DNA of 64,000 nt from Thermoplasmata archaeon (lineage in GTDB: Archaea; Thermoplasmatota; Thermoplasmata; Thermoplasmatales; GCA-001856825), in the NCBI GenBank assembly GCA_021816725.1, contig JAKAXD010000002.1, positions 49,957-113,956 on the forward strand, written 5' to 3'. The translations under genes were made by a program, and so were the position numbers. The notes beneath the pieces were generated by a model. It was not told the origin of the DNA and ran no database searches. It saw only the letters and a list, made by a program, of their open reading frames with translations. Shown in pieces: positions 40,981-50,272 of the stretch (within the stretch, counting starts at the first letter, position 1; every line of letters begins with the position of its first letter).

Positions 40981-41835
40981 CTAAAGACGTATTCCCACCC
41001 CATTCAGCAACATCTCTACTGCAACAACGACTATGATGATTGCAAATACGAGCCTTACAGTAGAACCCTTTGTCCTGACAAGCAGCCTAGCCCCCACTAC
41101 TGCACCTATTAGGACTCCTATTGCTACAGGCGCTGCAATATATGGGTTCACGTAGCCATTAAAGAAATAAATACCAGCGCTTGCAGCTGCCGTCATGCCT
41201 ATCATGAAGTTTGATGTTGTGGTGGAAACCTTGATAGGCAGTTTCATGAATGTATCCATGGCTATGACTTTGAAAACACCCGAGCCTATCCCAAGCAATC
41301 CAGAGAGAATCCCTGCCACCAACATCATTGCCGAACCGCTTTTCACGCCAGCAACATTGTAAGTTACCTCTTCCCCCAGTTCCATGTTGTGATAGTGTGA
41401 GCTCAGTGAGAGCCTTTCTGCGATCGGATCATTCTTGACCGAGCTTGGCTGATTAACTTCCCCAAACTTCTTCAGTAGTGGCATAACTGAAATCAGGAGG
41501 ACTATTCCGAATACCAGATAGATTATTCGTGTAGGGGCGATATGCTCAAGAAAGGCTCCCAGTATTGCACCAGATGTAGTGAACAGTACTAGAAATGTCC
41601 CTACCCGTATATTTGATATCTTATCCTTCACGTACGCCGAAGCTGAACCGCTGGAAGTTGCTATGACAGATATTATAGATGCCCCAATGGCAAGTGAGAT
41701 TGGAACATGAAAATAAAGCGTAAGGAAGGGGACTATCAGGACTCCCCCACCCAGACCTGCCATCGATCCTATAATCCCTGCGAAAAAGGCAGCTACTAAT
41801 ATTAATAGAATATAATATAGAGCTAAGTCCAACAC
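40981..41835 (-). CDS. TauE/SafE-family membrane transporter
   Basis: GIIGSMAGLGGGVLIVPFLTL, GLLGIGSGVFKV. Confidence 0.9.
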   Translation of the reverse strand: MLDLALYYILLILVAAFFAGIIGSMAGLGGGVLIVPFLTLYFHVPISLAIGASIISVIATSSGSASAYVKDKISNIRVGTFLVLFTTSGAILGAFLEHIAPTRIIYLVFGIVLLISVMPLLKKFGEVNQPSSVKNDPIAERLSLSSHYHNMELGEEVTYNVAGVKSGSAMMLVAGILSGLLGIGSGVFKVIAMDTFMKLPIKVSTTTSNFMIGMTAAASAGIYFFNGYVNPYIAAPVAIGVLIGAVVGARLLVRTKGSTVRLVFAIIIVVVAVEMLLNGVGIRL

Positions 41836-41875
41836 AGAGGGTAATCAGCACAATAAAGATTAACCTTACCCACCG

Positions 41876-42334
41876 TCAGTGGAAATTAATGTTGTCAACG
41901 TATTTTGCCCTCTCTAGTACTTTGAACTTTGCTATCCCCTTTGGAATCTCAAGATTTTTGACATTGATTATGGATTCGACATAAGCTTCAAAATCCGCCT
42001 CGGTGATGTCCTTGAAAACAAGATTCTGGATGTTCTTGAAAATTACCTTTTTGTTGTTCTTGGCCAGATCAGGCCCGGTGATGTCGATCGAATTAATGTC
42101 TTGGACAAAAGTAGACTTGCTGTCCATGACAGCCTGAATGAATTCTTCCCCCACCTTCTTTGTTTCTCCTGCTGCAGCCAGTAGAACCTTGAATGCATCG
42201 TTTGTAATCTCCCCAACTGTTTTACCTGTGTCGGTTGCAAGCCCCTTAACCCTTTCGTAAAGCCTCTTCTGAACGCCCTTTATTGAGATGTTCTCCGTAT
42301 CTTTGTTGTCACTTCTTGTTTTATCTTCTGCCAT
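41876..42334 (-). CDS. Hypothetical protein
   Basis: Probable start MAEDKTRSDN rather than the longer track start. Confidence 0.6.
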   Translation of the reverse strand: MAEDKTRSDNKDTENISIKGVQKRLYERVKGLATDTGKTVGEITNDAFKVLLAAAGETKKVGEEFIQAVMDSKSTFVQDINSIDITGPDLAKNNKKVIFKNIQNLVFKDITEADFEAYVESIINVKNLEIPKGIAKFKVLERAKYVDNINFH

Positions 42335-42381
42335 ATAAGCGGATTGTTTTCTAGAATATAAGATTTCTGGTTTTCTCAAAA

Positions 42382-43089
42382 TCAAGATTTCAGGAAACTA
42401 TCAAATAGTTTCCCTACCAATTCTGGGAAATGGACATGAGGAACGTGACCTGCATTCTGGACTTCTTCGAACCTGCTTCCCGAAATGAGTTCCCTCAACC
42501 TTCTTCCGTTTTCAAGTGGAATTACTTTATCATTTGCCCCCCATAAGATCAGGGCCTTCACTTGAAGTTTCTTAAGCTCTGACTCCTGTACTTTCCACTT
42601 AGAATCTGCATTGTTCCTTACGATGCTTTCTATCACCTCATCTGAGTTCATTGAATTACTTTTGACTACCGTCCTGACGAAACTAATTCTTTGTTCTTCC
42701 TGGAATTCACCTACAGTCCTGTTGATGCCTGCGCTGTCCTCCAGAATCAGTTTTTGTGGGCGTTTCCTGTCTATTGAGTAACGCATTGATACCCATCCAC
42801 CATATGAATGACCTACAAGTGAGAACTGCCCAAGGCCATTATATGAAATGAAGTCATCAATCACATCCTCCTGAACAGGGATGGTATATTCTATGGGAGG
42901 CTTATCTGATCTCCCATGTCCGAGGAGATCCAGGAAATACAGACCAAAGGTTTCGTCGATATACTGGGAAAGCTTCATCCAAGAATTTCCCGTCCCCCCA
43001 AGTCCGTGGAGGAATATAACCGGTTTCTGGCCTTCCCGCTCAATGTATGAAACTTTGCCGTGCGATGAATTGAAACTCTTCCTAAGCAC
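42382..43089 (-). CDS. Alpha/beta-hydrolase
   Basis: FLHGLGGTGNSW, GHSYGG, GHVPH. Confidence 0.9.
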   Translation of the reverse strand: MLRKSFNSSHGKVSYIEREGQKPVIFLHGLGGTGNSWMKLSQYIDETFGLYFLDLLGHGRSDKPPIEYTIPVQEDVIDDFISYNGLGQFSLVGHSYGGWVSMRYSIDRKRPQKLILEDSAGINRTVGEFQEEQRISFVRTVVKSNSMNSDEVIESIVRNNADSKWKVQESELKKLQVKALILWGANDKVIPLENGRRLRELISGSRFEEVQNAGHVPHVHFPELVGKLFDSFLKS

Positions 43090-43171
43090 GGGGAAAGAGG
43101 TTCACTTTTGATATATCCTTTTCTCTCAGCACTTCCATTAATTATATAAGGGAATAGAATCATACTCATAC

Positions 43172-43744
43172 ATGGAAAAGGTAGCTTCAAGGAAAAGCCT
43201 GAATGTTGCAGGTGCGCTCCTCTTCATTTTCTCTGTTCAGTTTGTAATCATGCTTTTTGTGACGGAGGCCCTCTACCACAACTACAGCATAGCTAACAAT
43301 TACATAAGCGATCTAGGCGTAGGCCCTACAGGATGGCTTTTCGACACATCTATCGTTCTCCTTGGGTTGGCAGTCATCTCCTCCTCCTACTTCATATACA
43401 GGGGATTCGATGTCAAGGTCTTCCCGATACTGGTAGCCCTGACGGGCCTTGGCGCTCTCCTCGTCGGAATATTCAATGAGAATTTTGGCCACATCCATGG
43501 GTACGTATCTGATTTCACCTTCATTCTGGGGCCGCTTACTGCCATCTATGCATTCAGGTACGAGAACTCTCCATTCAAGTTTTTCTCGGTGGTCCTGGGA
43601 ATAGTATCGTACTTCGGTATCTTCATGTTCATGTACACTAATTCCATCCTTGGCGTCGGAGGATGGGAAAGACTGATCGTTTACCCATTCCTTCTCTGGG
43701 GAGTTGGATACGGGGCTTTCCTGATGGGGCTGTCAAACAAATAG
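43172..43744 (+). CDS. DUF998 membrane protein
   Basis: NYISDLGVGPTGWLFDTSIVLLG. Confidence 0.82.
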   Translation: MEKVASRKSLNVAGALLFIFSVQFVIMLFVTEALYHNYSIANNYISDLGVGPTGWLFDTSIVLLGLAVISSSYFIYRGFDVKVFPILVALTGLGALLVGIFNENFGHIHGYVSDFTFILGPLTAIYAFRYENSPFKFFSVVLGIVSYFGIFMFMYTNSILGVGGWERLIVYPFLLWGVGYGAFLMGLSNK

Positions 43745-43782
43745 TGAATCAGTACCGCATAATTACAAAAATGGTTGCGGAG

Positions 43783-44946
43783 TTAGACCAACCGTTCGTT
43801 CCCATCATCCGTGCCTTCGTCTGATAGGCCAAGGGTCTTCACATTAGGCAGACTATTCCCAATGATCCCCTGAAGGTCCCCGAACATTCCTGAAAAATTC
43901 ACGATTGTTCTCTCTATCTCCCTTGTTCGTTTCGCCCACTGCCTTTCCATAGACCTTCTCTCTGCATCAATGTCATTTTTCATCCTCACAATTCCTTCTG
44001 CCACCGCTTCCACTCTCTGCCTGAATTGTGTGCTGGTGAGGTACCTGTACAAAATTTCCTTGGTTTCGTTGCTCCCCTCCCCCAGCCTCTTTTGGCGTGC
44101 TAGCTCAATGAGGTTCATCCTTGCAATCATTGCAAGAGGTATGGCATCCTCAAATCTGGTGACGAATATTCCATCTTTCATTCCAAATGTAGCTATTTCC
44201 TTCGGTAGTGTCTTTGAGACTATGATTCCAACTTCTGCGCCATATTTCACCATGTCCTCCTTGAGTTTAACGATCCATTCCTCACTCCATTCCTTCGTCC
44301 TTTTTGCCTCCCATGCAATTCTGCCGGATTCCGTTCCTGAAGAATTCCTGACTACCTGAATGATGTCCGGTCCCTTTATTCCCTGGGGAACAGAATCCAA
44401 GGAGTCGTATGGGAAAGCTGCTCTTACCCTGTCCTCCAATGCACCCTCTAGCACTTCACCCTGAGCCTGCTGAGATCCCTGTTCCAGTTTCTGGTTCAGT
44501 TCCTGCACCTTCTTCATCAGACCATCAATTTTCTCCTGATTTTCCCTCCTTTCAAGGTTGTATTCACCATCAAGTTCTCTCCTTACCATTTCCCGAATCC
44601 TCTTACGCTCCTCTTCTATCTGTCTTTCGGAAGACAGTTTCTGTTCCCGGACCAATTCCTCCATTTCCAGCCTCTTCTTTCTTTCCTCGCTTTCCATCCT
44701 TCTTGCCTCTTGAAGGTGTTTCTCCTTCACATTGATCTTATCCTCCATCTCGGCTATCTTCGAACTTAGTTCCTCACTTATCTCCTCCTTCATCTTCCCC
44801 CTTTCCTCTGACAGCTTCCTTTCAAGGTCCAATCGAAGTTTCTTTTCGTAAAGCTCCCTGACTTTGGATTCAATTGATTCTCTCAGAGCAGCGCTTACAG
44901 GGATCTCTGCACCGCAATTGGGGCAGGTTAAAGTGTCTTCGGCCAT
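43783..44946 (-). CDS. DUF2130-family protein: zinc ribbon, coiled coil, nuclease-like domain
   Basis: CPNCGAEIP, long charged helix, KGPDIIQ...IAWEAKRTKEWSEEW. Confidence 0.85.
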   Translation of the reverse strand: MAEDTLTCPNCGAEIPVSAALRESIESKVRELYEKKLRLDLERKLSEERGKMKEEISEELSSKIAEMEDKINVKEKHLQEARRMESEERKKRLEMEELVREQKLSSERQIEEERKRIREMVRRELDGEYNLERRENQEKIDGLMKKVQELNQKLEQGSQQAQGEVLEGALEDRVRAAFPYDSLDSVPQGIKGPDIIQVVRNSSGTESGRIAWEAKRTKEWSEEWIVKLKEDMVKYGAEVGIIVSKTLPKEIATFGMKDGIFVTRFEDAIPLAMIARMNLIELARQKRLGEGSNETKEILYRYLTSTQFRQRVEAVAEGIVRMKNDIDAERRSMERQWAKRTREIERTIVNFSGMFGDLQGIIGNSLPNVKTLGLSDEGTDDGNERLV

Positions 44947-45101
44947 GAATTATCAAGCTTCCGTTACTATTAATCCTTTTTTAGGGGGAATGGAAGTTGT
45001 TGATAAATGGTGAATGGAAGTCTTAGACTGCTATTCTGGACAAGAAATCAGCAATCTTTTAATAAATCATTTTCCTTCCCCCAAACGGTGGAGGTGCGCC
45101 A

Positions 45102-45161
45102 ATGTCGATCAAGAGAAGGCCCGATGACGATGAGGACGACGAGGATGATGATGATTTCTGA
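45102..45161 (+). CDS. 19-aa acidic micro-ORF MSIKRRPDDDEDDEDDDDF
   Basis: ATG preceded by GGAGGTG (45089-45095); stop overlaps the start of the GNAT coding region. Confidence 0.55.
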   Translation: MSIKRRPDDDEDDEDDDDF

Positions 45162-45619
45162 ACCCAGTCCTGAGAAGGGGTTCAATCAAGGACATTGATG
45201 ACATAGCCAAGGTGGAAAACAGGGCATTCGGAAGCCACGCTTATGATTACCCAGCATTGAAGTACATGCTTGGCATTGCCAATTCTATTACCACCGTGGC
45301 AACAGTTGATGGAAGGATAGTTGGTTACGCGAGCATTTTCTTCAGGAAAAACTCGAAGATATCTCATCTTGAAAGCATTGCTGTCGACCCAGAATTCCAG
45401 AATGCGGGCATTGGAGGGATGCTGATGGACGAGGTTGAGAGGATATCACTGGAGATGAACTGTTCATTGATAGTTTTGGAGACATTCGAGAAGAATGTTT
45501 CTGCCCTGAAACTTTACGAAAGGAGCGGTTTTAAGGCGAAGGAAGTGGTACAGGATTACTATCATATTCCCTTTGATGGATCCAGAAACGCCATAAGGTT
45601 TGAGAAAAGAATAAAGTGA
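45158..45619 (+). CDS. GNAT acetyltransferase, RimI/Ard1-like; possible CTG start
   Basis: (M)NPVLRRGSIKDIDDIAKVENRAF...AVDPEFQNAGIGGMLMDEVE; the GTG start in the track cuts into the domain. Confidence 0.8.
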   Translation: MNPVLRRGSIKDIDDIAKVENRAFGSHAYDYPALKYMLGIANSITTVATVDGRIVGYASIFFRKNSKISHLESIAVDPEFQNAGIGGMLMDEVERISLEMNCSLIVLETFEKNVSALKLYERSGFKAKEVVQDYYHIPFDGSRNAIRFEKRIK

Positions 45620-45653
45620 AATCATTATTTAGCCATTTTCAATAGAGTAGGGA

Positions 45654-46073
45654 ATGATCAGGGTCCTAGCGACAGGTGTTTTCGATATACTCCACCCGGG
45701 GCATGTGCATTTCCTGACAGAGGCAAAGAGGCTTGGAGACGAGCTGGTCGTTGTTGTGGCCAGAGATTCTGTAGCGCAGAGGATGAAGAGGCTTCCATTC
45801 ATCCCGGAAAACATCAGGGTCACTATGGTCGGAGCCCTCAAGCCTGTGGACAGGGCCATACTAGGAGTTGAGGGGAACATCTACGACATCCTTACTGTTG
45901 TGAAGCCGGATATCGTGGCACTAGGATATGACCAGGAATTCGACGCGAATGAAATTGTAGAAGAGGGAAAGAAGAGGGGATTAGAATTGAAGGTCGCAAG
46001 GATTTCCAAGTATTCTGATAGTGAGTTCGACGGAACTCGGAAGATCATAAAGATGCTCAAGGATAGGTCATAG
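45654..46073 (+). CDS. ribL: FAD synthase (cytidylyltransferase family)
   Basis: TGVFDILHPGHVHFL, LGYDQEFD. Confidence 0.87.
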   Translation: MIRVLATGVFDILHPGHVHFLTEAKRLGDELVVVVARDSVAQRMKRLPFIPENIRVTMVGALKPVDRAILGVEGNIYDILTVVKPDIVALGYDQEFDANEIVEEGKKRGLELKVARISKYSDSEFDGTRKIIKMLKDRS

Positions 46074-46805
46074 GTCGGGCCAGTTCGTGATTGACGACAT
46101 CCTTTCCCCTATGAACCTGATAGCCATTTCCGTGTTCTTTCCGTTTTCATAGGCGTTGAGGGTACCAGCGTATTCCGGCTCCCTGAGATTGTTCAGATTC
46201 TTGAACGCCCTCTCGACGTCATCTACTATTGTGATGTCACCGAATCTTGAAGTCCTTGACAGTGGATTAAGATCTATGGTTATGATGAATTTCCCCATTT
46301 TCTTGAGTGCTTCTGCCCTGTCTCCATCCTCAAGTGGTATGACAACTGTGTCAGCCGAAAATATTCCTCTGCTCTCGCAGCGGCCCCTATTGCTCTCGAG
46401 GCCAGGAATGTTGGCATCCTGGTTCAACCCCAATATTTCCATTCCCAGGTCCCTGAAGTATGAGACAATTTTCTCTATCCTTTCCCTTGACCAGTAGAAA
46501 ATGTTCGCCTCGACAAGTATTCCGTATCTCCTTGCTAACTTCACTATTTCCTCCCCTGCAAGTGCCGCGACATTTCCGTTGACGGATATCACGGCTCTTT
46601 CTGACTTCAATAATTTTTCCAATGCTGCCTTCTCCGCGTTCAGAGAGAAAGCCTGGCTCCTCTCCCCCATAAGGTAGTCGAAGGCCTCCCCCCTTCCGTG
46701 TGATATCAACCCTGATACCGTGACTACCCCCTTATCGTAAAAGTTCAGAAGGGCCTCCCTCTTCTTCAGGCTCCCATATCTTGGATGATTCTTAGGTATT
46801 TCCAA
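46068..46805 (-). CDS. 4-phosphopantoate--beta-alanine ligase
   Basis: EIPKNHPRYGSLKKRE, SGLISHGRGEAFDYLMGE, SVNGNVAAL. Confidence 0.88.
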   Translation of the reverse strand: MEIPKNHPRYGSLKKREALLNFYDKGVVTVSGLISHGRGEAFDYLMGERSQAFSLNAEKAALEKLLKSERAVISVNGNVAALAGEEIVKLARRYGILVEANIFYWSRERIEKIVSYFRDLGMEILGLNQDANIPGLESNRGRCESRGIFSADTVVIPLEDGDRAEALKKMGKFIITIDLNPLSRTSRFGDITIVDDVERAFKNLNNLREPEYAGTLNAYENGKNTEMAIRFIGERMSSITNWPDL

Positions 46806-48108
46806 GCTGCCCGCCTACCACTTCATCGAGTGCCTGGAGGAATTCCTCCTCCTTTCCATATGTAATCTCCCCTCCGGCAGCAATGTTGTGCCCGCCCCCA
46901 TGTCCACCAACCCTTGAAGCCGCTTCACCTATTGCTTTTGAGAGGTCCAGTCCCCTTGATACAAGCTCCCTCGTTGCTCTTGCTGATATCTTCGTACCCT
47001 TGTTTTTGTACAGGGCAACAACTGGCTTGTCATTATTCAGGAGATAGACCATCAGTGCACTTGCAGTAATGCCTGCCAGATATGGGTTTTCTACGTAAAC
47101 GAAATTGAGATTCCTCATCTCCCTCCTTAATTCATATGACTTCTTCACCTGCTCAAGGGCTTCCTTCCTGAATCTGACTGATAGATCGTCCATCTCGTCC
47201 TTTGCATAATCATTACCCATGAACCATGAAGTCGGGAGGCCCATCCTTCCGTTCCTTCCTGCTGCATCAAAATAATCACTCAACTGATTTCCTGTCATGC
47301 CGATATCCTTGAACATGAATACGTCCGATACTAGTGCCTCGTATCCTTCCCTTGCAACGTTTTGCCTTATGAGCCTCAGTGTAAGAGCATCTACGATTTT
47401 CTCCTTTTCGTCCGTCGTGAGATTCATTATAGGTGAGTCGGGGTCTATATTCATGTTCTGCAAAAAGTACCTTGATTCCTCCATGTTTCCGCTCAGTTGG
47501 TCAAAGTAAGGCTCCAGTGAAAGTATTATTGCCTCTGATATTGTTTTACCTGTGAGATTGATTTCCTTCGATGAGGGGTATCTGGCCTTGAGATCATCGA
47601 CTATCTTCCCGTTTATTCCATAGAATCCACCGATGTCCTGCTTGTCCCCTATTACACCAGCCATGAGTGCAGGGAAGAGGTCGTAATTTGAGCCGTCCAC
47701 TACCATTGAGAGCAAGAATGCAACAGTGCTGGAGCACGCCTCCTTCGTCCCATCGTAGCCGTACATTCTGGGATTAAGATTAATACATTTGCCATCGCCC
47801 GCTTCAGTGATCATGTGGTGGTCGACGATTATGACCTCGCTTGATTTCAGGTCATCTGGGATATCTGACCCCAGGTCACTTAAGATTATTGGGTAATCCC
47901 CGGATTCCCTGATCACGTCACCCTCCATAGAGCGTAGGAATGAAAGGTGGAATCGCTTGTTCAGTCTCCTGAGTGTTTCAGCAAGAATGAGGGCAGATGA
48001 GACACCATCTGCATCATAGTGGCTGAATACCCTAAAAAAATATTTCTCTCCTATTAGTCTCTTGGCCTCTTCAAATTTTGATGTGTAAGTCTCACTGAGT
48101 GATATCAT
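46792..48108 (-). CDS. DHH-family phosphoesterase / RecJ-like exonuclease
   Basis: SHYDADGVSSALIL, IVDHHM, GGHGGGHNIAAG. Confidence 0.9.
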   Translation of the reverse strand: MISLSETYTSKFEEAKRLIGEKYFFRVFSHYDADGVSSALILAETLRRLNKRFHLSFLRSMEGDVIRESGDYPIILSDLGSDIPDDLKSSEVIIVDHHMITEAGDGKCINLNPRMYGYDGTKEACSSTVAFLLSMVVDGSNYDLFPALMAGVIGDKQDIGGFYGINGKIVDDLKARYPSSKEINLTGKTISEAIILSLEPYFDQLSGNMEESRYFLQNMNIDPDSPIMNLTTDEKEKIVDALTLRLIRQNVAREGYEALVSDVFMFKDIGMTGNQLSDYFDAAGRNGRMGLPTSWFMGNDYAKDEMDDLSVRFRKEALEQVKKSYELRREMRNLNFVYVENPYLAGITASALMVYLLNNDKPVVALYKNKGTKISARATRELVSRGLDLSKAIGEAASRVGGHGGGHNIAAGGEITYGKEEEFLQALDEVVGGQLGNT

Positions 48109-48560
48109 TTGACATTTGACTTTGAAGCTGCCCTAGAATAATTCCAGCTTGCGGGAAGTTTACTCTTTCTCTTGTAATAGTCGCTGAGCCTCTTGATCTT
48201 TGCCTCTACCAGTTCTAATCCCCTCTTGTTCTTGAGGTCCTTTGGATTGACACCGAGATGCTTGTTCAAGTTAGCTGCCCTGTTCATCAATGCCGCAAGG
48301 TCTTCTGGCACCTGATCCTTCACACCACCATTCTCCAGAATCTTGGATATCCTAGCGCCCCTTATTTCCTTGACTTTGGGGATGCCGTACTGGTCTCTGA
48401 GGATCATTCCAAGTTTTGATTTGGTGAGACCCTCCTTTTTCAGCTTAATTATGAGTTGGTCCAGTTCTTCATTGCCCATATTAACCCAGCTGGGCTTACC
48501 TTCTCGAACCGGTCTTTTTGATCCTGCTCTTCCTCTCTTCCTGGTATGCATCCTCGCCAT
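48105..48560 (-). CDS. rps15: 30S ribosomal protein S15
   Basis: MARMHTRKRGRAGSKRPVR...YYKRKSKLPASWNY. Confidence 0.96.
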   Translation of the reverse strand: MARMHTRKRGRAGSKRPVREGKPSWVNMGNEELDQLIIKLKKEGLTKSKLGMILRDQYGIPKVKEIRGARISKILENGGVKDQVPEDLAALMNRAANLNKHLGVNPKDLKNKRGLELVEAKIKRLSDYYKRKSKLPASWNYSRAASKSNVK

Positions 48561-48614
48561 TATTGCACCTTTCCTGTCCATTCAATTTTAATACTTAAGT
48601 TTTAATAGGTTCGG

Positions 48615-49703
48615 GTGTACGATGCTCTCGTGATAGGCGCTGGACCTGCTGGAACCAACGTTTCCTATCAACTCTCGAAGAGGGGATTCAAGGTCAGGAT
48701 GGTGGATATCAAGGAAAAGGTGGGAATCCCCAACCACTGCTCTGGACTGGTTGACAAGAGAGTAGTTGATCTTGTGGGAGAGGATCTTGTTACCGATAAA
48801 CCCTCCTCAGCCGAGATATCGACTCCATTCGGTTCCTTCAACTTAAGGTCCGACAGGATGCGAGTCATAGACAGGGTAGCTCTGGACCAGAAACTCGCAG
48901 CGATGGCGCAATCTGAGGGAACAGAAATGTCGCTGAGGACCATGCTGACAGGATTACGCCAGGGGAAGGAAGGCATCGTTGCAACCCTTAAGTCGAGGGA
49001 GGGATTTGAAACTGTAGAATCTAAATTCCTGATAGGCGCGGACGGACCAACCAGTTCCGTAAGGAGGAGGCTTGGCATTAAAGCCCCTAGGCTCCTCACT
49101 TCTCTTCAGTATGACCTGCAGCGTTCGTCTGATAAGGTGAAAATCAATCTAAATCGTAAAAATACTCCAGATTTTTTCTCATGGGAGATTCCAAATGGAG
49201 GCGAGGTGGAAGTCGGCGCTTCTGGACGGAATAGCGAGGAAGTTGTCAAGGCATTGACAGGAAGTGATACGATAAAGCGCAGGAGGGGAGGACTGATACC
49301 CATAGGTTCCACTGAGCTTGGGAATGGAAGATGCTTCCTTATCGGGGATGCCGCTGGACTCAGCAAGGCCACTACAGGGGGCGGCCTGTTTGCTGCTCTT
49401 GATTCCGGTAACGTGCTTGCAAATGCAATGGAAAAGGGAAATGGCGTCCTTCAGGATTACCAAAGGAGCTGGAAAAATTCGTTTGGTTCTGAAATTAAGA
49501 GAGATTACAAAATTCGGAAGCTTCTTGACAAATATGAGAAATACTACGGCTTGTGGGTGCCCCTTGTCAGTTCGAGCATTTCCGGCATTAACAGGGTTGG
49601 AGACGTGGATTATCCTTCCAAGACTCTTCTCTATATGCTTTATTCCATCCCCATGAGATTTCCGTTCGCAGTTGTAGAATTCATCTCAAACCTTGTAACA
49701 TGA
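48615..49703 (+). CDS. Geranylgeranyl reductase-family FAD enzyme
   Basis: IGAGPAGTNVSYQLSKRG, IGADGPTSSVRR, IGDAAGL. Confidence 0.9.
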   Translation: MYDALVIGAGPAGTNVSYQLSKRGFKVRMVDIKEKVGIPNHCSGLVDKRVVDLVGEDLVTDKPSSAEISTPFGSFNLRSDRMRVIDRVALDQKLAAMAQSEGTEMSLRTMLTGLRQGKEGIVATLKSREGFETVESKFLIGADGPTSSVRRRLGIKAPRLLTSLQYDLQRSSDKVKINLNRKNTPDFFSWEIPNGGEVEVGASGRNSEEVVKALTGSDTIKRRRGGLIPIGSTELGNGRCFLIGDAAGLSKATTGGGLFAALDSGNVLANAMEKGNGVLQDYQRSWKNSFGSEIKRDYKIRKLLDKYEKYYGLWVPLVSSSISGINRVGDVDYPSKTLLYMLYSIPMRFPFAVVEFISNLVT

Positions 49704-49748
49704 TAACATGATGGATTTAAGGACGGGTGCGAATGGATGTTAAACATC

Positions 49749-50192
49749 CTAATCTATGATCGTCTGGAAAACGATATGTGAAAAAGTGTTCTCTACTCCA
49801 GAAATCCCCCTAATCCTGTTAACAACCTTCTCGCCAAGTTCCCTGAGGTTTTTAGCCCTGACTTTTGCTATAATATCAAATTCCCCTGCAATTATGTGCA
49901 CTTCCTCAACACCTCCCAGTTTAGAAATGACCTGTGCCAGTTCCTCCTGTGTAGTGTTACCTATCTTCTTGAATGAAATGAAAACAAAGGCGAGGACATC
50001 AAGTCCCAACGATTCGTAGTCTAGTTTCACTGTAAACCTTTTAATGATGCCACCTTTCACAAGTCTTTCTAGCCTCTGGGCAACCGTCACCCTATTCAAC
50101 CTTAGTCTGTCCGCTATGTCTGTAACCCTGTCCCTGCCGTTTTCTTTTAAATATGTAACAATTTGATTATCAATTTCGTCAAATCCTTTCAT
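49749..50192 (-). CDS. Lrp/AsnC-family transcriptional regulator
   Basis: DNQIVTYLKENGRDRVTDIADRLRLNRVTVAQRLERL, RAM-like C-terminus. Confidence 0.92.
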   Translation of the reverse strand: MKGFDEIDNQIVTYLKENGRDRVTDIADRLRLNRVTVAQRLERLVKGGIIKRFTVKLDYESLGLDVLAFVFISFKKIGNTTQEELAQVISKLGGVEEVHIIAGEFDIIAKVRAKNLRELGEKVVNRIRGISGVENTFSHIVFQTIID

Positions 50193-50195
50193 AAT

Positions 50196-50209
50196 GTTAT
50201 AATTATAAC
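50196..50209. promoter_or_regulatory. Perfect 14-bp palindrome GTTATAATTATAAC upstream of lrp-like gene
   Basis: Self-complementary, 3 nt from the Lrp ATG in the lrp/asparagine synthetase divergent intergenic region. Confidence 0.55.
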
Positions 50210-50272
50210 TAAAATTTAATGTTTATCATTCATTATGTCAATATATTTTTAACTAAAAGCAATATGATATCA

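Noticed and set aside
45007-45198. 63-aa ORF overlapping the acidic micro-ORF
   Set aside because: Out of frame with both the SD-linked micro-ORF and the GNAT; ends without a domain.
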